Assembly: GCA_020051695.1 (NCBI GenBank)
Contig: JAGVQM010000026.1
Coordinates: forward strand, 170,329-223,818
Reading direction: 5' to 3'
Length of the DNA stretch: 53,490 bases
Source of the DNA: Candidatus Zixiibacteriota bacterium
GTDB taxonomy: Bacteria; Zixibacteria; MSB-5A5; WJJR01; JAJRUJ01
The notes beneath the pieces were generated by a model, which made no database searches, was not told where the DNA came from, and was given only the letters and a program-made list of their open reading frames with translations. Each line of letters begins with the position of its first letter. The stretch's first letter is position 1. Position numbers and translations under genes: made by a program. Positions 1-7,761 of this stretch are shown here, one piece after another.

Positions 1-123
1 GGGCGGCAAATCGAGAATATGCCCCTTGGTCGCCGCAAGTTTGTAGTTCGTGCCGAGAAACTTGCTCAAGGTCTTGGTCTTGGTCGGTGACTCAACGATG
101 ACTAAGTTCTTTGCCACATCCAT
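1..123 (-). CDS. topA: DNA topoisomerase I, N-terminal fragment (runs off left edge)
   Basis: Only the first 41 codons lie in the window. The reverse strand reads [19 protein letters not shown] and later [10 protein letters not shown], the start of the TOPRIM domain of type IA topoisomerases, whose first acidic residue is the Glu of VESPTK. Type IA enzymes relax negative supercoils through a transient phosphotyrosine strand break. An ATG at 123 sits directly against GGGAG, so a GTG at 117 with six bases of spacing is an equally good or better start. The gene follows rpoZ across a 120-base gap that holds an inverted repeat. The identity rests on a short but very characteristic stretch. Confidence 0.88.
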   Translation of the reverse strand, partial: MDVAKNLVIVESPTKTKTLSKFLGTNYKLAATKGHILDLPP

Positions 124-185
124 CTCCCGGTTTCGCCCGCGTCGTCTCCCCGGTGTCCGTCGGTTGGAGAATATCTCCCGTTATG

Positions 186-228
186 CTCAACGACCGTCGG
201 GGGTAGTGACCGACGGTCGACAGTTGAG
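186..228. repeat. Inverted repeat between rpoZ and topA
   Basis: GACCGTCGG and CCGACGGTC form a perfect 9-bp stem around a short loop. Flanking CTCAAC and GTTGAG extend it past a small bulge. No T-tract follows on the minus strand, so it is not a standard intrinsic terminator. It may be an mRNA hairpin between rpoZ and topA or a protein-binding site. Confidence 0.5.
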
Positions 229-245
229 TTATCGGGGATTCGACG

Positions 246-467
246 CTAATCCTCCACCCGCTCAAAATCGATCTTGCCGTCCAGTAACTCGTTTAACGCA
301 TGTGAAGTAACCTTGATCTTTTTCAGCCGGGCGGCGTCCTCATCGCCACGCTCCTCGGCAGCGATTTTTTCGCTGTTAATCTGTCGGGCGCGTGCCGCGG
401 CAACCAATACCGCCTCATAACGAGTCCGGGTTCTGCCATCCAATGGTTCCAGTGAGCGCAATACCAT
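246..467 (-). CDS. rpoZ: RNA polymerase omega subunit
   Basis: A 73-residue protein matching the omega subunit, which helps assemble and stabilise the beta-prime subunit of RNA polymerase. The middle carries RYEAVLVAAARARQIN, the conserved helix of the family (usual form RfelvllaakRArql), followed by a charged helix and the KVTSHALNELLDGKI segment. A GGAGG lies eight bases before the ATG. The start is three bases from the gmk stop, so the two are translationally linked. The gmk-rpoZ pairing is common in bacteria and supports the call. The length is in the short end of the family range. Confidence 0.9.
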   Translation of the reverse strand: MVLRSLEPLDGRTRTRYEAVLVAAARARQINSEKIAAEERGDEDAARLKKIKVTSHALNELLDGKIDFERVED

Positions 468-470
468 ATA

Positions 471-1100
471 TCATTCCTCCAATTTTTCTATCGGCACCGG
501 GCGCGGTCCGCGAAAACGCGGCGCGCGTATCGAGCGGAGACGTTCAGCCCGGATAATCGCCAGACAATCAACCACACTGTCGGCCAGCCGGTCGTTGACC
601 ACAACATAATCGTACATCCGCCAGTACGGCAACTCGCGGCGGGCGCGGCTCAACCGCCTCTGGACCTGCGCCTCCGTTTCCGATTTTCGCCCCACCATCC
701 TGGCCCGCAACACTTCCCATGAAGGTGGGGTCAGGAATATAAGTACGGTCTCGGGATATTGCCGTTTGAGGGCCAGGCCGCCCACGACATCGAGATCGAA
801 CACAATGACTCGCTTGCACTTGAGGGCCTGCACGATGTTTTTCTTGGGTGTCCCGTACAATTCCCCGTGCACGGTGGCATATTCGGCCAAATGTTCCATG
901 TCAATGAGCCGCTGGAACTTGGCATGATTCACAAAGGTGTAATGGATGCCGTCTTTCTCGCCGTGACGGGGGGCGCGGGTCGTCACCGAAACCGAATACA
1001 GGAAATCAGGGTTTTTTTGCAACAATTTCCGGTAAATCGTCGTTTTTCCCCCGCCCGACGGGGAGGATAGCACGACAAGCAGGCCGGTTTTCTTGGCCAT
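471..1100 (-). CDS. gmk: Guanylate kinase
   Basis: Phosphorylates GMP to GDP with ATP in purine nucleotide supply. The P-loop is SSPSGGGKTTI, close to the N-terminus. It is followed by the GMP-binding stretch with VSVTTRAPRHGEKDGIHYTFV and by the VIVFDLDVVGG segment. I start at the ATG at 1100, giving 209 residues, the usual family size, with GGGAAAG upstream. The reading frame stays open to an ATG at 1157, but those 19 extra residues are not family-like and lack a good ribosome site. The gene lies in a yicC-gmk-rpoZ run, a widely conserved order. Confidence 0.95.
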   Translation of the reverse strand: MAKKTGLLVVLSSPSGGGKTTIYRKLLQKNPDFLYSVSVTTRAPRHGEKDGIHYTFVNHAKFQRLIDMEHLAEYATVHGELYGTPKKNIVQALKCKRVIVFDLDVVGGLALKRQYPETVLIFLTPPSWEVLRARMVGRKSETEAQVQRRLSRARRELPYWRMYDYVVVNDRLADSVVDCLAIIRAERLRSIRAPRFRGPRPVPIEKLEE

Positions 1101-1166
1101 ACTTTCCCGTAGTAAACGGGCGGATGGCTTAGTGTTATTCTTTAGGGAATCATTCATATATTTCTA

Positions 1167-2045
1167 TTATTCAATGTTTTGGACTTGTTCGCGAATTTTT
1201 TCCAACTCTTCCTTGATGGTGACGACCAGCGACGAAATATCCGCCGAGGCGGCTTTTGAGCCGATCGTGTTCGCCTCGCGGTTCATCTCCTGCATCAGAA
1301 AATTCAACCGCCGCCCCACTGCGCCCGAAACCGCGAGGGCTTCGGCAAAACTTTCGGTGTGGATTTTAAGCCGTACACACTCCTCAGTGATATCGGAACG
1401 TTCAGCCAGATAGGCCACTTCTTCTGCCAGACGCTGCTGGTCGTACCCGTTCTCCCCGAACAACTCCGCGATCCGGGCCTGAAGTTTCTTGCGGTAGATT
1501 TCGGCCTGGCCGCCGGCATTGGCCTCAATCCTGCCGACCGCCTCAGTGATAATGTTCAATCGGGCGCGCAGATCAAGCATCAATTTTTCGCCTTCGGCCT
1601 GGCGCATATCCTTCAGGGCTTCAATCGCCTGCCGCAAAGCCGCTTCGGCGATCTCACGCACCAGCTCAGCGTCCGGCTCGGCAGGTTCATAGATGATCAC
1701 TTCCGGCAAAGCCAGAAAATCACTGATTGTCACTTCACCGGGAAGATGGACATTCTTCTTAATTTGTTGGAATACTTCCTGGTATCGCACAACCATAGGT
1801 TCATTGAGCAGCACGCGCCCGACAGTCTCCGGTCCGGATTCCCAGCCCATCGTACAGGAAATCTTGCCCCGCGAGAATGACTCGGTGAGGATGCCCTTCA
1901 AATGTGATTCCAGGGCATTCAGTCCTCGTGGCAGGCGGATTTGCGATTCCAAGTACCGGCCGTTGACCGAGGTCAGCTCCACTGTGGCTTTGTTGCCGTT
2001 TCTTTCGGCCTCGCCCCGGCCGTACCCTGTCATGCTTAGAATCAT
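1167..2045 (-). CDS. yicC: YicC-family endoribonuclease
   Basis: A 292-residue YicC protein. The N-terminus MILSMTGYGRGEA is the family hallmark, and the C-terminal DUF1732 part contains DITEECVRLKIH and the RRLNFLMQEMNREANTIGSK motif. YicC proteins in E. coli and B. subtilis are endoribonucleases acting on small RNAs and mRNAs; that role is known for the family and inferred here. AAAGG stands seven bases before the ATG. The gene is the first of the yicC-gmk-rpoZ operon and has a clear promoter about 28 bases upstream. Confidence 0.93.
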   Translation of the reverse strand: MILSMTGYGRGEAERNGNKATVELTSVNGRYLESQIRLPRGLNALESHLKGILTESFSRGKISCTMGWESGPETVGRVLLNEPMVVRYQEVFQQIKKNVHLPGEVTISDFLALPEVIIYEPAEPDAELVREIAEAALRQAIEALKDMRQAEGEKLMLDLRARLNIITEAVGRIEANAGGQAEIYRKKLQARIAELFGENGYDQQRLAEEVAYLAERSDITEECVRLKIHTESFAEALAVSGAVGRRLNFLMQEMNREANTIGSKAASADISSLVVTIKEELEKIREQVQNIE

Positions 2046-2072
2046 ACCCGACCCTTTCTAATATAATCTTTC

Positions 2073-2101
2073 ATCATACAGGACTTCTTTGGTAAAGTCA
2101 A
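2073..2101 (-). promoter_or_regulatory. Sigma70-type promoter of yicC-gmk-rpoZ
   Basis: On the minus strand TTGACT (2101-2096) is followed after exactly 17 bases by TATGAT (2078-2073). Both hexamers are one base off consensus. The predicted start of transcription is about 20 bases before the yicC ATG. This is the clearest promoter in the window. Confidence 0.7.
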
Positions 2102-2303
2102 TTTTTATTCTCAGAGAATCAACCGGACCGTCGTACACCGGCCATGAACATGATATTCTCATGTCGTTCAGCATGATACGGCAAAAGTGCCACGCCCCCG
2201 CCATCCGGCCACCCACCCGTTTCTGCCAATTTTGTCCGGCGGCCCAATGATAAGGGACATCTTTGGCGACCCGGCTGTATATATTCTGAATTGAGGTTAA
2301 TTG

Positions 2304-4037
2304 ATGAAGCCAATGAAGATCGCCGGGTTGATATTATTGCGCTGGGTTGCTGAAGCCGGGGCTTCGCTGGTGGGGATCAAATGCCGCCGAATCCTGTTTT
2401 TCCCGGAAACGCCGGCGCTGGTATTGCATCTGGCAGGCCGCGATGATCGATTCCTGCTGTTGCCTAATGGCAGGCAGGTGCAGGCCCCGTGCATTTTTGA
2501 CACAAAAGCCCAATTGAGCATTTTCCCAGGTGAACCACAGCCGACTGAAAAATTCAACCTGTTGCGTTCCCGCCAATTAGTAGACATCAGCGGCAAAGCC
2601 GGAGATCGCCGTATCTGGCTGCATTTTGGTCCCCGGCCGGATAAACACGATGACTCCCCGATCACGCTGATCATGCATTTGATGGGAGCGCGGTCATTGT
2701 GCCTGTTGGCAGATGAAGCGGGAAAAATCCTCGCCACCGATCGCCCCTCTGTTAAATATCCGGCTGGACAGGAATACGTTCCCCCGCCGCCGCCGGAATT
2801 TCCTGAATTGACGGTGATGAGTTTCCCGGAATTTACCGCGCTCCTGCGCACATCTGAGGACTTATCGCTGCCGGAGATACTCGAGCGGAAAATATGGGGT
2901 ATCGACAAGGAACTCGCAGAATTGCTCACGTTTGAAATTGAAGCGGAAAAGGCCACTCCCGAGGTTGGAATTCGTGAGCAATGGCAGACATTTGCCGCAA
3001 TTAAAACTCGCCTGCGAAGTTTTTTGTCGTTGGAGACCTGTGTGGCCTTTGACCCGGTTTCCGAGACGATAACGGCAATTCTGCCGCGAAACAACCCGAC
3101 TCCCGGCCTTTCGATAAATACACTCTGGCAAATCCGACTGGCTCAGAATCTTCAAGCGCGTTCGGCCGATGATATCGAAGCCGTCTGGGAAAAATTCGCC
3201 GCCGAACAGTTGAAAAAAGTGCAGCGGGCCGAGACGGCCTTACAGGCGCGTCTGGCCGATGCCGCCAGGGCGGAACTCTACAAAAAATATGCCGAGACCC
3301 TCGGCATCCACCGCCACATGATGGCCAAAGGGGAACGACAGGTGGTGCTGCCTGATCCGTTCGGCGGCGACGAGAAACTGACCATTGCGCTGGATCCCGC
3401 GAGGGGGCTGCAGGGGAATATTGAGGAGTACTACAAAAAACATCGCCGCGCTCTGGCGGCGCGAGCCGCGCTGGCCGAGGAACACTCCCGGCTGGCGCAA
3501 ATCAGGCACGCCGCCGAGGAAATAATAACCGCAATCAGGAATGCTGCGGAGGGTGATGGCCCGCTCCCGGTCGAGCAATGGCGCAGTCGTTTCGAGCAAT
3601 TGGGGATCCGCCCCCCGGCAACAGCCGCAAAAACAGGAAAGCCGAAGCCCGCCCGGCGCCTGCCCTATTGGGAATTCACCCTTCCCGGTGGTGAGATAAT
3701 TCTGGTTGGGCGTTCGGCGCGGGACAATGACGAATTGACACTCAACCGCGCGGCAAAAACCGACTGGTTCCTGCACGCCCGTCAGAGTAAGGGCGCGCAT
3801 GTGATTTTGCGGCACCAACACGCTGAGACTCCCCCGGCTGTGGGAGCGATCCGACTCGCGGCGGCGGCAGCAGCATTTTTCTCGGAGGCCCGGCATTCGG
3901 CGGTCATCCCGGTGGCTTATACTCCGGTCAAATATGTCCGCAAACCACGCAAGGCGCCGCCCGGACTAGTCAGTCTGTTGCGGGAACAGACCATCCTTGT
4001 CGAACCACTTCCCCCGCCGGGATATCATGCGCAATGA
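2304..4037 (+). CDS. rqcH: NFACT / RqcH family ribosome quality-control protein
   Basis: A 577-residue NFACT family protein. RqcH binds stalled 50S subunits carrying peptidyl-tRNA and adds C-terminal alanine tails that mark nascent chains for decay. The N-terminal NFACT-N part (about 1-190) has the GDRRIWLHFG segment with the Asp-Arg pair linked to tailing activity. A helical, coiled-coil-rich middle runs from about 240 to 430. The C-terminal NFACT-R part contains GGEIILVGRSARDNDELTL and TDWFLHARQSKGAHVIL. GAGGT lies six bases before the ATG at 2304; a TTG one codon earlier is unlikely. The gene is divergent from yicC. Members without tailing activity cannot be excluded from sequence alone. 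Confidence 0.85.
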   Translation: MKPMKIAGLILLRWVAEAGASLVGIKCRRILFFPETPALVLHLAGRDDRFLLLPNGRQVQAPCIFDTKAQLSIFPGEPQPTEKFNLLRSRQLVDISGKAGDRRIWLHFGPRPDKHDDSPITLIMHLMGARSLCLLADEAGKILATDRPSVKYPAGQEYVPPPPPEFPELTVMSFPEFTALLRTSEDLSLPEILERKIWGIDKELAELLTFEIEAEKATPEVGIREQWQTFAAIKTRLRSFLSLETCVAFDPVSETITAILPRNNPTPGLSINTLWQIRLAQNLQARSADDIEAVWEKFAAEQLKKVQRAETALQARLADAARAELYKKYAETLGIHRHMMAKGERQVVLPDPFGGDEKLTIALDPARGLQGNIEEYYKKHRRALAARAALAEEHSRLAQIRHAAEEIITAIRNAAEGDGPLPVEQWRSRFEQLGIRPPATAAKTGKPKPARRLPYWEFTLPGGEIILVGRSARDNDELTLNRAAKTDWFLHARQSKGAHVILRHQHAETPPAVGAIRLAAAAAAFFSEARHSAVIPVAYTPVKYVRKPRKAPPGLVSLLREQTILVEPLPPPGYHAQ

Positions 4038-4100
4038 GATTCACCTTGAAAAAAGAAGACTAAACAAATATATTCACTTCATGAAACCGGGAACCCATCG

Positions 4101-4487
4101 ATGAAAACAAAATTGGCCATTATCATTGCGCTGGTGGCTGTCCTGGCGGCAGTCGTCTGGTATACCTATTCCGGGACCGGAACCGGGACCGGGGCCGGGA
4201 ACGTGACACCTTCGGCCACGCAACCGATGAGCAGCGATGAATTCGTGGCGCTGTATGTCGATCTGGAACTGATTGCGGAAAAAGCGGGTATCGGCACCCC
4301 GGTATACGAAACCGCCCGTGATTCAGTTTTGCGGGCGCATGGCAAAACCATCGATAATGTGACCTCGATGCTGGCTGTCGCCGACACCGAGCCGGAAAAA
4401 TGGGCCGAGATCTGGCAACAAATTCTAACGGAGCTCGAGGTCCGGAAAGCCGCCCTGGCTCTCCCCGATTCCGGCGCTATTGACTAG
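4101..4487 (+). CDS. Small membrane-anchored protein of unknown function
   Basis: I do not recognise the family with certainty. The 128-residue product starts with KTK and a single hydrophobic stretch of about 17 residues, followed by a Gly-Thr-rich linker (GTGTGTGAG), so it is probably anchored in the inner membrane with the rest in the periplasm. The remainder is helical, with the pattern EFVALYVDLELIAEKAG and DSVLRAHGKTIDN, which recalls the DUF4296 type of small periplasmic proteins. There is no lipobox cysteine. The stop codon overlaps the stop of yraN on the other strand within the sequence CTAG. Confidence 0.6.
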   Translation: MKTKLAIIIALVAVLAAVVWYTYSGTGTGTGAGNVTPSATQPMSSDEFVALYVDLELIAEKAGIGTPVYETARDSVLRAHGKTIDNVTSMLAVADTEPEKWAEIWQQILTELEVRKAALALPDSGAID

Positions 4488-4852
4488 TTTCCTACAGTAT
4501 ATGCGCCGGGGATGTGTTGTATTTGCGGTTGTCCTCCGGAGAGGGTAACTCCAATGACATCAAACCGGTAATCGTTCCCGGCGGCGGGATGCGAGGCAAG
4601 ATACGCCCTGGCCGCCCGGATAACCGCCTGTTGCTTGCGCGGCGTGACCCACAATTCGGGGGGGCCAAAACTGCCGGACGTATCGGTTTTCACTTCCACG
4701 AATACAATTGTCCGGCCAAGCCGGGCGATTAAATCAATTTCCTTGCGGGCGGCCCGATAGCGGCGGTGAAGGATTTCATACCCTTCGGCGATCAGATACT
4801 CCTCGGCGATATGCTCACCGGCCAGCCCCAATTTCACGCGGCGGTCACTCAT
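4484..4852 (-). CDS. yraN: UPF0102 (YraN) endonuclease-like protein
   Basis: A 122-residue YraN protein with the restriction-endonuclease-like fold typical of the family. The core has GLAGEHIAEEYLIAEGYEIL, then KEIDLIAR and FVEVKTD, giving the E, D and ExK acidic-lysine set of PD-(D/E)XK nucleases. The cellular role is not settled; family members associate with DNA processing. The ATG at 4852 is the start that fits the family. A longer frame to 4993 only covers the reverse reading of rnhB in another frame. The gene overlaps the end of rnhB by eight bases, the usual operon arrangement. Confidence 0.9.
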   Translation of the reverse strand: MSDRRVKLGLAGEHIAEEYLIAEGYEILHRRYRAARKEIDLIARLGRTIVFVEVKTDTSGSFGPPELWVTPRKQQAVIRAARAYLASHPAAGNDYRFDVIGVTLSGGQPQIQHIPGAYTVGN

Positions 4853-5510
4853 GCGCGGGAGTCCCGTACAGATCAAGTTCCTGCTGATTTTGTTCGCGGA
4901 CGATGCGAAAACTTTTGCGATGGATCGCCACCGGCCCCAACTTGTCCAGGGCCGCGAGGTGTTCGGGAGTGGCATATCCCTTATGCACGGCAAAACCGAA
5001 CCCGGGATACTGCTGATCGAAATCCTCCATCAGCCGGTCGCGCACTTCCTTGGCCAGGATCGAAGCGCAGGCCACGGAGATACTCTTGCGGTCGCCTTTA
5101 ATCACCGGCATCTGGGGCAGGGGCAAATCGGGGATCTTGTGGTTGCCGTCGATAATGACGGCATCGGCCGACAGCGGCAGTTCGCAAACCGCCCGATGCA
5201 TGGCCATCAGCGAGGCCTGCAGGATATTGACGCGATCGATGGTCTCGGCGTCAATACAGCCGATCCCCCAGGCCAGGCACTGGGCGGCGATACGGGGAAA
5301 GACCTCAAGACGGCGGGCTGAGGACAGCAGCTTGGAATCGTTGATTCCCTCGACCTGAAAATCCAGGGGCAGGATCACCGCACAGGCCACCACCGGCCCG
5401 GCCAGCGGGCCCCGGCCGACTTCGTCCACGCCGGCCACATTGACGTGGCCCCGTTGATGAAACTGATACTCGTACCGCCACCAATCGATGCCCTCTGCCG
5501 GCGCGGCCAT
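4845..5510 (-). CDS. rnhB: Ribonuclease HII
   Basis: A 221-residue RNase HII, which removes ribonucleotides and RNA from RNA-DNA hybrids. The first catalytic pair is in AGVDEVGRGPLAGPV, the third acidic residue is in IIDGN, and the fourth is the Asp of ASILAKEVRDRLM. Downstream, FAVHKGYATPEH is the conserved C-terminal motif (usual form hKGYgT.eH). The gene lies six bases after rplS and overlaps yraN. The order rplS-rnhB-yraN is widespread in bacteria. Confidence 0.97.
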   Translation of the reverse strand: MAAPAEGIDWWRYEYQFHQRGHVNVAGVDEVGRGPLAGPVVACAVILPLDFQVEGINDSKLLSSARRLEVFPRIAAQCLAWGIGCIDAETIDRVNILQASLMAMHRAVCELPLSADAVIIDGNHKIPDLPLPQMPVIKGDRKSISVACASILAKEVRDRLMEDFDQQYPGFGFAVHKGYATPEHLAALDKLGPVAIHRKSFRIVREQNQQELDLYGTPAHE

Positions 5511-5516
5511 GAGTGA

Positions 5517-5870
5517 CTAATTCCCTTCGTGTTCTTTGATGCGCGCCGACCTGCCGGTCAGGCCGCGCAGGTAAAACAACTTGGCGCGGCGCACTTTGCC
5601 CCGGCGGACAATGTCGATCTTCCCCACGTTTGGCGAATGCAGCGGGAAAATGCGCTCGACGCCGATGCCCGAAGTCACCCGGCGCACGGTGAACGTTTCG
5701 CCGATACCGCCGCCCCGGCGCTGAATCACCACACCCTGGAAGGCCTGGATGCGTTCTTTGTCGCCCTCTTTGATCTTTACATGCACACGGACGGTGTCGC
5801 CGGGAGCGAAATCGGACGTGCGTTCTTTCAGCGATTTTTTATCAATCGCTTTAATCAGTTCGTTACTCAT
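5517..5870 (-). CDS. rplS: 50S ribosomal protein L19
   Basis: A 117-residue L19. It contains [22 protein letters not shown], the typical KOW-like beta region, then [12 protein letters not shown] and [12 protein letters not shown]19 sits at the 30S-50S interface. The frame opens at 5882, but a GGAGG placed five bases before the ATG at 5870 marks the true start. The C-terminus is slightly longer than in E. coli (ARIKEHEGN). Confidence 0.97.
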   Translation of the reverse strand: MSNELIKAIDKKSLKERTSDFAPGDTVRVHVKIKEGDKERIQAFQGVVIQRRGGGIGETFTVRRVTSGIGVERIFPLHSPNVGKIDIVRRGKVRRAKLFYLRGLTGRSARIKEHEGN

Positions 5871-5925
5871 TATGGCCTCCATACTCTATTTTTTATCGTA
5901 TACGGGAAAACCGCCGCCCTCCGGT

Positions 5926-6639
5926 TCATTCGGATTTTGCCGCAGCGGCATATAACTCCGGGCGGAATTTCCGGGTGGCTTCCCGGGCCTGCTCCCGCCG
6001 CCATTTATCCACGTGCGCATGATGCCCCGAAATCAATATCTTCGGGACGGACAAATCCCGAAAGACCGCCGGGCGGGTGTACACCGGCGGGCCGAGCAAC
6101 AGCTCCACCGATGATTCGTCACGCGGGGCGAACGAATCATCCGCCGCCGAATCGGCATTACCGATGAACCCGGGAATGCGCCGAACGATCGCGTCGATCA
6201 TCACCATGGCCGGCAGTTCACCCCCGGTTAACACATAATTCCCCAGGGAAAACCGCTGCGGACGCAAGACCTCGAAAACCCGCTCGTCGATGCCTTTGTA
6301 ATGGCCGCAGACAAAAATCAACCGCTCGTTTTCGGCCAGCCGGTCGGCTGCCTGCTGGTCGAATAGCGGCCCCCGCGCCGTGGGAATGATTACCGTCGCC
6401 AATGCCGACCCGTTGGCCAGCGCCTCCACCGCACTCACCACCGGCCCGGCCATCAACACCATTCCCCCACCACCGCCGAACGGAGCATCATCGACGACAT
6501 GATGCTTGTCGGTTGTCCACCCGCGGAGGTCGTGGGTCTGCGCTTGCACCATGCCGGCTTCTTTGGCCCGGCCCATCAGCGATTCGGACAAAAAGGCCGT
6601 GAACAGCTCCGGGAAAATGGTGATAATATCGATTCGCAT
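5926..6639 (-). CDS. trmD: tRNA (guanine-N1)-methyltransferase
   Basis: Methylates G37 of tRNAs reading CNN codons, using S-adenosylmethionine, and so prevents frameshifting. The 237-residue product starts MRIDIITIFPELF. It carries DDAPFGGGGGMVLM, the LSEN-like region, and the knot segment SLGNYVLTGGELPAMVMIDAIVR, which forms the SAM-binding trefoil knot. The C-terminal helical domain follows with DDSF. It lies between rimM and rplS as in most bacteria. Confidence 0.97.
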   Translation of the reverse strand: MRIDIITIFPELFTAFLSESLMGRAKEAGMVQAQTHDLRGWTTDKHHVVDDAPFGGGGGMVLMAGPVVSAVEALANGSALATVIIPTARGPLFDQQAADRLAENERLIFVCGHYKGIDERVFEVLRPQRFSLGNYVLTGGELPAMVMIDAIVRRIPGFIGNADSAADDSFAPRDESSVELLLGPPVYTRPAVFRDLSVPKILISGHHAHVDKWRREQAREATRKFRPELYAAAAKSE

Positions 6640-6676
6640 GACAACAGCACATCGGTTTGACTGGCTCGTTCCCGCA

Positions 6677-7207
6677 TCATTCGAACAATCCGAGCAGCGG
6701 GTAGATAATCATTTTGCGCGCTTTCACATCGATTTTTTTAATAACCGTTTCAACCGCCGGGACGAGCACCTCTGCACCGGCCGACGTCCGACAGATATAC
6801 ACATCGTTGGCCGGCATTTCCAACACACTCTCCAGCGTCGCCAGGTGTTTCCCGTCTTCGTCCTCAACATCCAAGCCGATCAAATCATCCTGGAAATACG
6901 TCCCCTTCGGCAATGTGATCCGATCGGCGGCATCGATTTCCAGATATCCGGTAGCCCAGTCGTGCGCATCTTCCGGCGCGTCAATGCCGCGCACTTTAAT
7001 CACCGGTTTGCCGGAGACGATACGAAACGACTCGACCTCCATCGCCATGCGCTGCTTGCGCCGCACAAGGTATACCCGCTTGAGCTGATAAAACCGCTCG
7101 ATGTCCTCCGCCAGCGGCCAGATATAAAACTCGCCACCGACCCCGCGCGGCTTACCGATTTGCGCCAGGGTAATAAATGCTCCATCGTCGGCGGCTGCGG
7201 CACTCAT
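6677..7207 (-). CDS. rimM: 16S rRNA processing protein RimM
   Basis: A 176-residue ribosome maturation factor that acts on the 30S head through S19. The N-terminal beta-barrel has LAQIGKPRGVGGEFYIWPL, and the C-terminal PRC-barrel has DLIGLDVEDEDGKHLATLESVLEMP followed by VLVPAVETVIKKIDVKARKMII. It lies between rpsP and trmD. The small KH-domain gene (khpA) often found between rpsP and rimM is absent; the gap is only 52 bases. Confidence 0.95.
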   Translation of the reverse strand: MSAAAADDGAFITLAQIGKPRGVGGEFYIWPLAEDIERFYQLKRVYLVRRKQRMAMEVESFRIVSGKPVIKVRGIDAPEDAHDWATGYLEIDAADRITLPKGTYFQDDLIGLDVEDEDGKHLATLESVLEMPANDVYICRTSAGAEVLVPAVETVIKKIDVKARKMIIYPLLGLFE

Positions 7208-7259
7208 CGGCTACCCCCGGGTCCGGCGACCTTCAGCCGGGGCTTCGTTGGATTCCGAG

Positions 7260-7682
7260 TTATTCCTCGGCGGGTTTCTCCGCGGCAGCCGGGGCCTCGG
7301 CCGGTTTGTCGGCTCCGGTCTTGGCGGCTTCCGCGCGCGCGACAGCTTTTTTGCCTTTGCGCCGTTTCGGACGCTCGGTGATCCGGTCGTTAATTTTCAA
7401 TGCCGCCGGATCCTGACCCTTCTGGATCATTTCCCATTTTTCCCACAGCCCGATCTGGCGGTACAGTGCCAGCACAGTGTCCGAGGGTTGCGCGCCGCGT
7501 TTCAGCCAGTCGTAGGTCCGGTTTTCATCGACCTGTAAGCGGGCCGGCTTGTCGATGGGATTGTACCAGCCCAGCATTTCGATAAAACGCCCGTCACGCG
7601 GGCTGCGCGAATCGGCGGCGACGAAACGATACGTCGGCTGTTTTTTCTTACCCATCCGTCTGAGTCTGATTCTAACCGACAA
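7260..7682 (-). CDS. rpsP: 30S ribosomal protein S16
   Basis: A 140-residue S16. The core (about 1-85) has VRIRLRRMGKKKQPTYRFV and DSRSPRDGRFIEMLGWYNP. A lysine-rich and alanine-rich tail of about 50 residues (KAEAPAAAEKPAEE-like) extends past the conserved domain, as seen in several phyla. The start is a TTG at 7682 with GGAGG six bases upstream, an unusual start codon for a ribosomal protein but the only one with a proper ribosome site. Confidence 0.95.
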   Translation of the reverse strand: MSVRIRLRRMGKKKQPTYRFVAADSRSPRDGRFIEMLGWYNPIDKPARLQVDENRTYDWLKRGAQPSDTVLALYRQIGLWEKWEMIQKGQDPAALKINDRITERPKRRKGKKAVARAEAAKTGADKPAEAPAAAEKPAEE

Positions 7683-7761
7683 CTAACTCCTCCTTATAGC
7701 AAATTACTATCCATTCATTTCGGTTATTCAATGGCCCTAATAATACGCGATGGGGCGCAAA

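Noticed and set aside
4853-4993. N-terminal extension of YraN
   Set aside because: These codons lie within rnhB in another frame. The family start is at 4852.
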